Source of the DNA: Acidocella sp.
Lineage (GTDB): Bacteria; Pseudomonadota; Alphaproteobacteria; Acetobacterales; Acetobacteraceae
NCBI GenBank assembly: GCA_029077775.1
Contig: JAQNCU010000196.1
Coordinates: 1 to 5,981 of the forward strand
Length of the DNA stretch: 5,981 nt
Reading direction: 5' to 3'
The number at the start of each line of letters is the position of its first letter. The first letter of the stretch is position 1. The notes beneath the pieces were generated by a model. That model had not been told where the DNA came from. It was given only the letters and a program-made list of their open reading frames with translations, and did no database searches. The translations under genes and the position numbers were made by a program. Positions 1 through 5,807 of this stretch are shown here, in pieces.

Positions 1-558
1 TTGCATCTGATAGAAAGCGCGCGGTTCCAGGCTGCGCCATTGCCCCGCCTCGTCCCGGGTCATGTTCAGGATGATGTTATGGGTATGCAATTGTGGATCG
101 AGCGCCCGGTTGGTGCCATGCCGGAACGACGCAATAACCAGATTGCCCGTGGCCTCCCGTCTGATTGTGCCATCTTCCCGGATGCGCGTGGCGGAAAAAT
201 GCTGCTCCGCCAGTTCCATCGCGGTTTTCACCGCACGCTCATGCGCGGCTATCAGGCGGCGGTCGCCCGCCACCTCGGCCATGATCGACACAGATTTGGG
301 TGCGCTGAATGTTACATCCCAGCCAGGCCGATGCTCCCATTCGCCTTCGCGCATCGTGCCCAAGGTTTGACCGGCGACATGCCCCTCCAGCAGGCGGGCG
401 AACTGCTCGTGATCAACAGCGCCCGCCAGCTTCAATTCCCGCGCCCCTGTTCCCAGCCATTCCGAGGGGGCAAGGCCCCCTTCGGCATAATAATCATCGG
501 CCTCATAATAGCTGGCGGCCTGCCCGGCGCTGGTCAGAGCTGAAATGGTGGCTACCAT
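1..558 (-). CDS. MobF-family conjugative relaxase (TrwC/TraA-like), N-terminal part, cut by the window edge
   Basis: The visible 186 residues are the catalytic HUH relaxase domain that nicks oriT, stays covalently bound to the 5' end of the transferred strand and pilots it out of the donor. Seen: the paired tyrosines near the N-terminus (SYYEADDYY, Y17/Y18 and Y23/Y24), as in TrwC; the GWDVTFSAPKSVS block with D81 in the position of the TrwC active-site aspartate; and the metal-binding histidines H147, H158 and H160 in FRHGTNRALDPQLHTHN. All expected catalytic residues are present. Family members usually exceed 900 residues and carry a C-terminal helicase, which would lie beyond position 1. 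The ATG at 558-556 overlaps the coupling-protein stop by one base (TGATG), with only a weak AGGG upstream, so translation is probably coupled. Third gene of a trwABC-like operon. The domain assignment is secure; the full length and helicase part are not visible. Confidence 0.96.
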   Translation of the reverse strand, partial: MVATISALTSAGQAASYYEADDYYAEGGLAPSEWLGTGARELKLAGAVDHEQFARLLEGHVAGQTLGTMREGEWEHRPGWDVTFSAPKSVSIMAEVAGDRRLIAAHERAVKTAMELAEQHFSATRIREDGTIRREATGNLVIASFRHGTNRALDPQLHTHNIILNMTRDEAGQWRSLEPRAFYQMQ

Positions 559-2402
559 CACACCGGCCCTGGGCCAGACGTTTCATCGGATTTGGCGTCA
601 TCATCCCTATCTCGGCGCTTTGAGTCGACGCCACCCCAAAGCGTTTCAGAGATGTCGGCCGGGATATACCGAGGATGACGAGGCGAACCATGCGCGTGGA
701 TATGATCATCGGTGAGCTTGATCTTCGCCACCGGGAAACCGTCAGGCGGCAGCAGATAGCCAGTATGTTTGGGCAAGCGCAGGTCACTCTCCAGCACGGC
801 CGCCCGCACCTGGCGCGTGCTGCTCAGCGTCCGCTGGGGGCGGCCTGTCTTGGGATCAATCGTATCTGAGATGGTTGAGATTTCCACCTCGACACTGCCG
901 ATGGTCTCTGACGCCCATTCCCGGCTCTCCTGGTCGATCAATTGCAGGAACAGCTTGGTGTTGCAGCAGCCCAGCAAGGCTTCGGCACCTTCCCGGGTGT
1001 AGCGGTTCCGCATTTGGCCGATTGCCTGAAAAGTGAGAATAACGCTCGCGCCGAACTTGCGCCCCTCGGGCAGCAGCCGGGCCAGGTTATCGACGCGCGG
1101 CAGATCGGCCAGCTCGTCCAGCACAAACCAAAGGCGGCGCGAGTCTGACGGGGGTAATCCCAGAGTGGCCGACGCCGCACATTCCAGCCACAGGGCCATC
1201 AGCGGCTTCATCGCTTCAAAATAATCCTCCTTCCTGGGCACGAATATCCAGGGTTTGCGGCCCCGGTGCTGATCGATCCCGGCGAAGAACCGGGCAAAGG
1301 AAAAGCTGGTCTCCCCTTCACGCGGTTCGGCGCGCAGAAACATCAGCAGCTCGACGGCCTTGGCGAGCATGAACAACACGCTGCCCGTGGCCTTATCCGC
1401 GTCCTGGGCGAAGGTCCGCGCCGAGGAAGTATGCGCCAGCCAGCGCTCCAGCTCTTCGCTCGACATGGATTGCAAGGCGTCCAACAGGGTTTGCAAAGTG
1501 CAACGCCCCTCCTGCCAGAGCGTGCGCAAGATATTGGCAACGAGAATGCGGGCGGTTTCCAACCACACATCCTTGTCGCGGTCGCCCGTAATGTTGATCA
1601 GATAATGAGCAATCCTGGTGGCCGTGGCAGGATGAGAGATTTCGCCGAACAAGTCCCAAAATGCCCCTCGCTGGTCGAAGGGGTTAAGAATCACGTCGCC
1701 CCGCGTCGGGTCATAGTAATGGGCGATGAACTCCCCGGACGTATCGTAAACCAGCGCGGCCTCCCCGCGTTCCTCGATCATGTCCAGAAGCTGACGCAGG
1801 GCCGTCGTTTTGCCCGCGCCGGTCGTGCCAACAATGGAAAAGTGCCGATTTTGCAGACGGAACGGGAGGGTGACGCTGCCAAGCCGAAGGGCATTTTGGC
1901 TGCTCTCGGTCGCGGTCATGCGGGCCAGTTCCGCTTCACTGATAACGCGGGTGCCCGCGATCACATGGTCAGCCAGCAATGCCTCTTCCTTGCGACGGCG
2001 GCGGTCTGCGGTCAGCCACAAGCCTGCACCGCCAAGCCCGATGCCCAGCAACCCGCCCATGCCGAGATATTCGGCGAGAGCGGTGGCCTCATCGCGCAGG
2101 GGCTGGAATGCTGCCCATTCCTTCGCCCCGGTTCGAATTAACTTCCCCTGCCAGGTAATATTCATCGGTGGATCAGCGGACATATCTTCGAGAAGGAAGG
2201 CGCTCAGGTCGGCGATGGCATAGCCGCCGATCTCCTGTGCTTGTTCGGCGCTGGTGGTGACTGCACCCATCGCCAAGGCGCCCGCTACCGCGCTGGCAAG
2301 CAATGCTCCGGCAGCGAAGCGGAATTGGGAATGGCCATCGGCGCGTTGCCGCGCCCGCAGGGCCTTAGCGTGAGCATGGCGGTTATGGGCGTTCGACATC
2401 AT
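558..2402 (-). CDS. Type IV secretion coupling protein (TrwB/TraD family)
   Basis: This is an inner-membrane hexameric ATPase that docks the relaxase-DNA complex to the type IV secretion channel and drives DNA export. Seen in the 614 residues: two hydrophobic segments near 28-49 and 112-130 with a periplasmic stretch between them, a basic RRRRK stop-transfer run at 134-138, Walker A GTTGAGKT at 192-199, and Walker B WFVLDE at 425-430 followed by LADLP. The segment FGASVILTFQAIGQMR (450-465) is typical of the TrwB AAD-binding domain. The C-terminal tail is short and rich in charged residues (SKRRDRDDDAKSDE). Length lies between R388 TrwB (about 507) and F TraD (about 717). The start is ambiguous between two adjacent ATGs at 2402 and 2399: GGAG (2410-2407) is 4 nt from the first and 7 nt from the second, so 2399 may be the true start. 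It overlaps its upstream neighbour by ATGA and the relaxase by TGATG. Confidence 0.95.
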   Translation of the reverse strand: MMSNAHNRHAHAKALRARQRADGHSQFRFAAGALLASAVAGALAMGAVTTSAEQAQEIGGYAIADLSAFLLEDMSADPPMNITWQGKLIRTGAKEWAAFQPLRDEATALAEYLGMGGLLGIGLGGAGLWLTADRRRRKEEALLADHVIAGTRVISEAELARMTATESSQNALRLGSVTLPFRLQNRHFSIVGTTGAGKTTALRQLLDMIEERGEAALVYDTSGEFIAHYYDPTRGDVILNPFDQRGAFWDLFGEISHPATATRIAHYLINITGDRDKDVWLETARILVANILRTLWQEGRCTLQTLLDALQSMSSEELERWLAHTSSARTFAQDADKATGSVLFMLAKAVELLMFLRAEPREGETSFSFARFFAGIDQHRGRKPWIFVPRKEDYFEAMKPLMALWLECAASATLGLPPSDSRRLWFVLDELADLPRVDNLARLLPEGRKFGASVILTFQAIGQMRNRYTREGAEALLGCCNTKLFLQLIDQESREWASETIGSVEVEISTISDTIDPKTGRPQRTLSSTRQVRAAVLESDLRLPKHTGYLLPPDGFPVAKIKLTDDHIHAHGSPRHPRYIPADISETLWGGVDSKRRDRDDDAKSDETSGPGPV

Positions 2403-2761
2403 ATATCTCCAGCGTGGTTGAGTTGCCGCGTGAAGGCGGCGTTGATTTCGGCGGTGAGTTTGGCTTCATCGGTGCGGGGACCGGCGGCGGCGCGGGCGTA
2501 AATATAGGCGGCGCACGCGACGTAAAGGGCACGCTCAGTTAGCCGCTCGGCATGAATGAGCCCGGCGCTGAGCGCGCCGATCTCCTGGGCGATTTGTGCG
2601 GTGAGTTGGGGCGCGGTCTGCTCGCCAGAGAGCGAGGCAAGTCCGGCTCGCACGCACTGCTGCAAAAGGGCGTAAGTGGTCACTTGGCGGCTCTGGGCAG
2701 CCTGCCGCAGCGCCTTATCCAGCGCCAAGGGGAGGCGCACAGAGTGCTGGACGTATTTCAT
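2399..2761 (-). CDS. Small ribbon-helix-helix-like relaxosome accessory protein (TrwA position)
   Basis: This 120-residue protein is first in the mobilization operon, exactly where R388 has TrwA (about 121 residues), the oriT-binding RHH protein that assists TrwC nicking and represses its own operon. Seen: residues 4-10 (VQHSVRL) read as a beta strand followed by two helices at about 12-25 and 28-42 (LDKALRQAAQ, TTYALLQQCVRAGL), a pattern consistent with an RHH DNA-binding domain. The rest is alanine-rich and predicted helical, as expected for an oligomerization part. I chose the ATG at 2761 because an ideal GGAGGA (2773-2768) lies 6 nt upstream; the frame stays open to 2845 but the added residues look non-coding. 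The stop overlaps the next ATG (ATGA). Function is inferred from size, predicted fold and gene order, not from strong sequence identity; an unrelated small conjugation protein is possible. Confidence 0.75.
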   Translation of the reverse strand: MKYVQHSVRLPLALDKALRQAAQSRQVTTYALLQQCVRAGLASLSGEQTAPQLTAQIAQEIGALSAGLIHAERLTERALYVACAAYIYARAAAGPRTDEAKLTAEINAAFTRQLNHAGDI

Positions 2762-2767
2762 GGCCCG

Positions 2768-2773
2768 TCCTCC
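2768..2773 (-). promoter_or_regulatory. Ribosome binding site deciding the accessory-protein start
   Basis: On the minus strand the sequence reads GGAGGA followed by six bases and the ATG at 2761. This is the strongest Shine-Dalgarno match in the operon and supports the 120-residue start over the longer 148-residue frame. Confidence 0.75.
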
Positions 2774-2890
2774 CCCCGTATCCTGCGCGCATCCCTGGTC
2801 AGCCCAAGATTGGCGCGGGGTACGGAAGGCACGCCACAAGTGCACCCGGATCGCACGCGCGAAAAATCTAGGTGGTTCGCCGCAGGCCAG

Positions 2891-2903
2891 TGCGTGGGGT
2901 GTG
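2891..2903 (+). other. Predicted oriT nic site, F-like core
   Basis: The plus strand reads TGCGTGGGGTGTG. As I recall it, the F-plasmid TraI site contains TGCGTGGGGTGT^GG, giving 13 identical positions, and the R388 TrwC site begins with the same TGCGT. By analogy nicking falls between T2902 and G2903. The site lies about 140 bp upstream of the mobilization operon and on the strand that would send the integrase side first and the mobilization genes last, the usual MobF polarity. Seen: the match and its position. Inferred: that it is cleaved. Confidence 0.68.
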
Positions 2904-2914
2904 TTCTATTTTCC

Positions 2915-2943
2915 TTGGCTCGATGCGAAGCATCGAGGCCAAA
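2915..2943. repeat. Strong inverted repeat next to the predicted nic site
   Basis: The core is CTCGATGC (2919-2926), a three-base GAA spacer and GCATCGAG (2930-2937), a perfect 8-bp stem. It extends outward as TTGG on the left and GCCAA on the right, giving a 12-bp stem with one unpaired C. It starts about 12 nt 3' of the predicted nic. It lacks a following T-run in either direction, so it does not look like an intrinsic terminator. In an oriT it could be a relaxase or accessory-protein site or a single-strand hairpin. Confidence 0.75.
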
Positions 2944-3194
2944 ACGTTCCGCCAGTGGTGCGGCTTGTATGGTCGTGATGGCATGGCATTGTCTGCGGGT
3001 CGGGCAGGCTCCTGCATTTCGGTGCCGGGTATCAAATGCGGATGAGAACGGGGTAAATGGGCTGAGATGCGATCCGGTCAGATGGCACGCACACCACCAG
3101 CCGTTCATGATGCCAGCAGATTCTTGTAAAAAAGGCATGGGGTATCCTTTCGCGGAAATGCGATTGGTGAAGTTGATCGGGGATGAGGAGCAGC

Positions 3195-3222
3195 CGGGCG
3201 GCGGCCCGCCTCCTTAAGAGGC
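3195..3222. repeat. Two tandem GC-rich hairpins downstream of the HTH gene
   Basis: CGGGC (3195-3199) pairs with GCCCG (3204-3208), and GCCTC (3208-3212) with GAGGC (3218-3222) around CTTAA. They lie 21-48 bases past the stop of the HTH gene. There is no T-run, so a Rho-independent terminator is doubtful; an mRNA-end stabilizer or the outer edge of oriT is equally possible. Confidence 0.4.
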
Positions 3223-3242
3223 CGGAGCCAAGCACCTACGGG

Positions 3243-3416
3243 TCAAGGCTCTGGCAAGGATCGCGCCAAGCGTTTGATTGATGCCGTGGTCAGCAAGGTG
3301 CGTCGGCCAATCTTAATGGCTTCAAGCTGGCCGCCTTTGATCAGGGCGTAAATTGATGAGCGTCCGATGCCAAGCGCTCGGGCGGCGCTGTTAACCGATA
3401 TTGCAATAGGTTCCAT
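3243..3416 (-). CDS. AlpA/excisionase-type helix-turn-helix protein
   Basis: These 57 residues form a single winged-helix domain of the MerR-like excisionase (HTH_17/AlpA) type. Seen: ISVNSAARALGIGRSSIYALIKGG (about 6-29) is the helix-turn-helix, followed by QLEAIKIGRRTLLTTASIKRL, the wing with the typical IGRR turn. Such proteins bind att sites to bias the integrase towards excision, or activate int transcription as AlpA does for CP4-57. Located between the integrase pair and oriT, it is the natural candidate for the element's Xis. Start: GGAGG (3432-3428) is 11 nt from this ATG but 5 nt from an in-frame TTG at 3422, so the protein may be two residues longer. The frame runs up to 3521, but the extra N-terminal residues do not fit the family. 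The domain call is firm; excision versus activation is inferred. Confidence 0.85.
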   Translation of the reverse strand: MEPIAISVNSAARALGIGRSSIYALIKGGQLEAIKIGRRTLLTTASIKRLARSLPEP

Positions 3417-3426
3417 GTCCAAATTT

Positions 3427-3450
3427 GCCTCCAGATGATTGTAGGGAGGC
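3427..3450 (-). promoter_or_regulatory. Inverted repeat burying the ribosome binding site of the HTH gene
   Basis: In the transcript GCCTCC (3450-3445) can pair with GGAGGC (3432-3427) across 12 bases, so the only Shine-Dalgarno sequence of the HTH gene sits inside a 6-bp GC-rich stem. AATTT further upstream can also pair with AAATT just after the stem. This suggests weak or controlled translation of the small regulator. Stem potential is seen; regulation is inferred. Confidence 0.45.
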
Positions 3451-3597
3451 GTTTCAAATTGCACATGATTGCTGGTGCGTCGTCCAACAAACAAAAAACC
3501 GCAGAAACCAGCCAAACGCAAAACATCAATCCTGCTACAGGAAAGGAATATCGTACCATCGAGAAAGGGAATGGTGTGTTTTCAGGGGTTGAAGCGA

Positions 3598-4482
3598 TCA
3601 GCCTGCCTTCGAGACGGCAATTTTTTTCTGCCGCTCGTAAATTTTTTCGGAGGAAGGCTTCAAAAGATCACCTCGGGGCACGTTGCCAGAGGCATCGGCA
3701 TGCAGATTAAACCACTCCGAGAGCCATTTGGTGATTATCTCAATCGCGGCATTCCGGTTTGTCAGGTCTAATTCTTTGAGCCGGGGTTCATCGATAAGCC
3801 AAAGTACGGCGTCGACATAGGGGTATTTGGCTTTGGTGCCTGGCCCAGCTTTGCGCGTTGGTTTGATGTTCAGGGCCTTGATAACCTCGTCAGGCTCAGC
3901 ATCAATTTTGATGGTGTCAGCAATCCGGCGACGGCTGGGGGGCAGGTAAAGTGCCCTGACGGAGGGGGAAGCTGAAAGCAGGAGGATACGAAGGGAGCCA
4001 TATGTATAATTTTGATCCAGGTAGCGCGGGAGGCCCTTCTTGGATCGGTAATAGGCCTTGGGGGCGCTGTCTCGCTGCATAAAAGCAAAGAGCTTATCCA
4101 GCTTTTCCCGCGTTTCGTCGCTGGCGTTGATATAAACGGCCTCGCGCGGCCCCCGAATCCTACCGCCTCCGTATTGAAAGCGATACCAGCTTAATACGGC
4201 GTAGAGCGGCAGCAATGCACATAGGGCAGACATTAGAAAGAAAATATTTCCGAGAGGGCGCAGAAGCGCCCAGGTTAAGATAGCCAGAACCCAAAATAAG
4301 GCCGGGAAAATAACAAAGATCGGAAACGACCAATTATAAATGGCTGTTCTAAGCTGAACGGAATCCTCGATACTATAGATAACGTTATTGAGCTCTTCTC
4401 GGGCGTCATCTTCATCTTCGCTTAGAATTCTTAAGGCGATCCGGCGAATAGAGCGGTCGTCATCATGGCGATTATCGTTCAT
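3598..4482 (-). CDS. Membrane-anchored protein of unknown function, coupled to the integrase
   Basis: I do not recognise this 294-residue protein. Seen: a charged, acidic N-terminus (1-48; DDDR, SEDEDDAREE), two hydrophobic segments at about 51-73 and 78-99, then a soluble C-terminal part of about 190 residues. That part includes a basic run (SRRRR, 183-186) and ends in WLIDEPRLKELDL, WLSEWFNLH and LLKPSSEKIYERQKKI. This suggests an inner-membrane hairpin with both ends in the cytoplasm. Its ATG overlaps the integrase stop (ATGA) and GGAG lies 7 nt upstream, inside the integrase gene, so the two are co-translated. GC is markedly lower than in the flanking genes (24 of 60 bases at 4321-4380 against 40 of 60 at 1081-1140), pointing to a separate origin. 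It could be an immunity, exclusion, maintenance or defence cargo protein; nothing in the sequence decides. The gene is real by start, coupling and sensible topology. Confidence 0.88.
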   Translation of the reverse strand: MNDNRHDDDRSIRRIALRILSEDEDDAREELNNVIYSIEDSVQLRTAIYNWSFPIFVIFPALFWVLAILTWALLRPLGNIFFLMSALCALLPLYAVLSWYRFQYGGGRIRGPREAVYINASDETREKLDKLFAFMQRDSAPKAYYRSKKGLPRYLDQNYTYGSLRILLLSASPSVRALYLPPSRRRIADTIKIDAEPDEVIKALNIKPTRKAGPGTKAKYPYVDAVLWLIDEPRLKELDLTNRNAAIEIITKWLSEWFNLHADASGNVPRGDLLKPSSEKIYERQKKIAVSKAG

Positions 4483-5699
4483 CGGTCATCTCCGCCATTA
4501 CAGGTTTTATTTCCTCCACGCCGTAATTCGTCGAGGTAGTCGCTCCACCACTGCGCCATCTCGACGCGCTCAGCCCAATAGGCCGACTGGTTATAAATCC
4601 GCCGAATAATTCCGGGCACCATGTGCGCAAGAGCGCGCTCGATGGCATCGGGGTTCCACTTGCCTGATTCGTTGAGCAGCGACGATGCCGAGGTACGGAA
4701 GCCGTGGGCCGTCATCTGATCCTTTGAGTAGCCCATCCGCCGCAGTGCGGCATTTACAGTGTTGTCGCTGATTGGCCGGGCTCTCGTGCGCACAGAGGGA
4801 AAAACATAGCGCCCCGCCCCCGACAAGCCACGCATTTCGCGGAGAAGCGTCAGAGCCTGCTTTGACAATGGAACCACGTGGGGCTGGCGCATCTTCATCT
4901 TGGTCTCGGGTATCGTCCAGACGGCCTTGTTAAAGTCGACCTCCGCCCATTCCATTTGGCGTATCTCGCCAGGGCGCTGGAACACATGCGGCGTGAGTTT
5001 CAAGGCGTACATTACAGCGGGGTCGCCCTGGTAATCGTCTATCGCTCGCAAGAGCGCGCCAAACTGTGCAGTATCGGTGATCGCGGCGAAATGTTTGACG
5101 GTCGGGGAGATCAGCGCGCCTTGTAAAAGCTGCGCCGGGTCGCGTTCGGCTCGCGCGGTGGCCGCCGCATAGCGAAAAACCTGCCCGGCGAAGGCGCGGA
5201 GCTGCTTGGCCGTCTCCAGCCGTCCCCGGCGTTCGTGTTTTTTGAGCTCGTGGAGCAGTTCCTGGGGCGTGATGTCGGCCACCGGCCTCTTTCCAAAATC
5301 CGTCCCCAGCAGAGTCAGCAGCCAGCGTTGCTTCTCCAGGGTCGTGGCGGCTCTTCCCTCGCGGCCTTTTTTTTCGATCAGTTCCTCCGCCACGCCGGCA
5401 AAGGTATTCCCGGTACGAATGCTCGCCTCGATCCTGGCTTGCCGTTTGGCAGCGTTGGGGTCGATTGAGTGAGCCAGTTGCTTGCGCGCGGCATCGCGGG
5501 CTGCCCGTGCCTCGGCCAGAGTTATTTCAGGGTAAGCTCCTAGGGCGAGCTTACGCTCCGCCCCCTCGAGGCGGTATTTTATTCGCCAGAGCTTGCTCCC
5601 CGTTGGATTGACGAGGAGATACAACCCCTGGGCGTCAGCCACCTTATAGGGTTTATCTTTTGGCTTGGCGTTTCTAATCGCCGTATCGGTCAGCGCCAT
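4479..5699 (-). CDS. P4-family tyrosine integrase
   Basis: This site-specific recombinase catalyses insertion and excision of the element, normally at the 3' end of a tRNA gene. Seen in the 406 residues: an N-terminal arm-DNA-binding domain (DUF4102 type, about 1-85; LTDTAIRNAKPKDKPYK, DAQGLYLLV, LALGAYPEITLAEAR), a helical core-binding domain at about 95-195, and the catalytic domain from about 205. Catalytic residues are in place: R242 in RPGE, the hairpin lysine at K267 or K269 (TKMKM), H332 and R335 in HGFR, H359 in LAHM, and the nucleophile Y369 in IYNQSAY. Length is normal and the frame is intact, so it should be active. The ATG at 5699 gives the standard family N-terminus MALTDTAIRNAKP; the 14 residues that an earlier start at 5741 would add come from the leader repeats. 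GAGG (5711-5708) lies 8 nt upstream. First gene of an operon with the membrane protein. Confidence 0.97.
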   Translation of the reverse strand: MALTDTAIRNAKPKDKPYKVADAQGLYLLVNPTGSKLWRIKYRLEGAERKLALGAYPEITLAEARAARDAARKQLAHSIDPNAAKRQARIEASIRTGNTFAGVAEELIEKKGREGRAATTLEKQRWLLTLLGTDFGKRPVADITPQELLHELKKHERRGRLETAKQLRAFAGQVFRYAAATARAERDPAQLLQGALISPTVKHFAAITDTAQFGALLRAIDDYQGDPAVMYALKLTPHVFQRPGEIRQMEWAEVDFNKAVWTIPETKMKMRQPHVVPLSKQALTLLREMRGLSGAGRYVFPSVRTRARPISDNTVNAALRRMGYSKDQMTAHGFRTSASSLLNESGKWNPDAIERALAHMVPGIIRRIYNQSAYWAERVEMAQWWSDYLDELRRGGNKTCNGGDDR

Positions 5700-5701
5700 C
5701 G

Positions 5702-5751
5702 TGGGGGCCTCGGATTTGAAGGGGCTTTTTGAGGCCCCCAAATAAAGCCCC
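5702..5751 (-). promoter_or_regulatory. Interleaved inverted repeats in the int leader, covering the RBS
   Basis: TGGGGGCCTC (5702-5711) is a perfect 10-bp inverted repeat with GAGGCCCCCA (5731-5740). GGGGCTTT (5721-5728) is a perfect 8-bp inverted repeat with AAAGCCCC (5744-5751). The arms alternate in an A-B-A'-B' order, so the RNA can form either stem or, geometry permitting, a pseudoknot. The int Shine-Dalgarno GAGG lies inside the arm nearest the ATG and would be hidden by the 10-bp stem. The arrangement resembles a translational switch or attenuator. Repeats are seen; a regulatory role is inferred. DNA-binding sites for Int or Xis are an alternative. Confidence 0.6.
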
Positions 5752-5779
5752 CATCTTCAGCGGTTGCTGGCAGACAATG

Positions 5780-5804
5780 GCAGCCACTGACAACCAGTGA
5801 CTGC
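5780..5804. repeat. Palindrome at the predicted int transcription start
   Basis: The two 10-base arms 5780-5789 (GCAGCCACTG) and 5795-5804 (CAGTGACTGC) pair at 9 of 10 positions around ACAAC. The palindrome begins about where the int promoter is predicted to start transcription (near 5801), the place for a repressor operator. It could instead be a 5'-end mRNA hairpin or an integrase or accessory-factor arm site. Confidence 0.55.
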
Positions 5805-5807
5805 TCT

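Larger units (their letters stand above)
2762..3242. other. Gene-free region interpreted as oriT and operon control region
   Basis: I see no convincing gene in these 481 bases; the open frames here lack good starts and their translations look like shadows. The stretch lies directly upstream of the accessory-protein gene, where R388 carries its oriT. It holds a match to the F nic core (2891-2903), a long hairpin (2915-2943), GC-rich tandem hairpins (3195-3222) and several short repeats. No clear sigma70 promoter for the mobilization operon could be picked by eye. Confidence 0.7.

Noticed and set aside
1..543. 180-codon open frame on the plus strand
   Set aside because: It is antisense to the relaxase catalytic domain, which carries all the expected active-site residues.
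1266..2141. 291-codon open frame on the plus strand
   Set aside because: It lies wholly antisense to the coupling-protein gene, whose protein has clear Walker motifs; high GC makes long antisense frames common, and the translation shows no recognisable domain.
2762..2845. Upstream extension of the accessory gene to 148 codons
   Set aside because: The internal ATG at 2761 has an ideal GGAGGA six bases upstream and begins the RHH-like pattern directly.
2758..3138. 126-codon minus-strand frame in the intergenic region
   Set aside because: The translation has no domain-like pattern, is rich in Cys, His, Arg and Pro, and it would place coding sequence over the nic site and hairpin.
3128..3150. 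Possible Rho-independent terminator after the HTH gene (AAAGG, loop, CCTTT, T-run)
   Set aside because: The stem is only five pairs, mostly A-T, with a ten-base loop; too weak to call.
2552..3217. 221-codon open frame on the plus strand across the accessory gene and oriT region
   Set aside because: No Shine-Dalgarno, low-complexity translation, and it runs over the minus-strand gene with a strong RBS and the oriT signals.
3417..3597. Promoter or small gene between the HTH gene and the membrane-protein gene
   Set aside because: The stretch is T-rich on the minus strand, but no -35/-10 pair with sound spacing and no convincing small frame could be picked.
5700..5741. Upstream extension of the integrase to 420 codons
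   Set aside because: The added residues are encoded by the leader inverted repeats and precede the standard family N-terminus MALTDTAIRNAKP.
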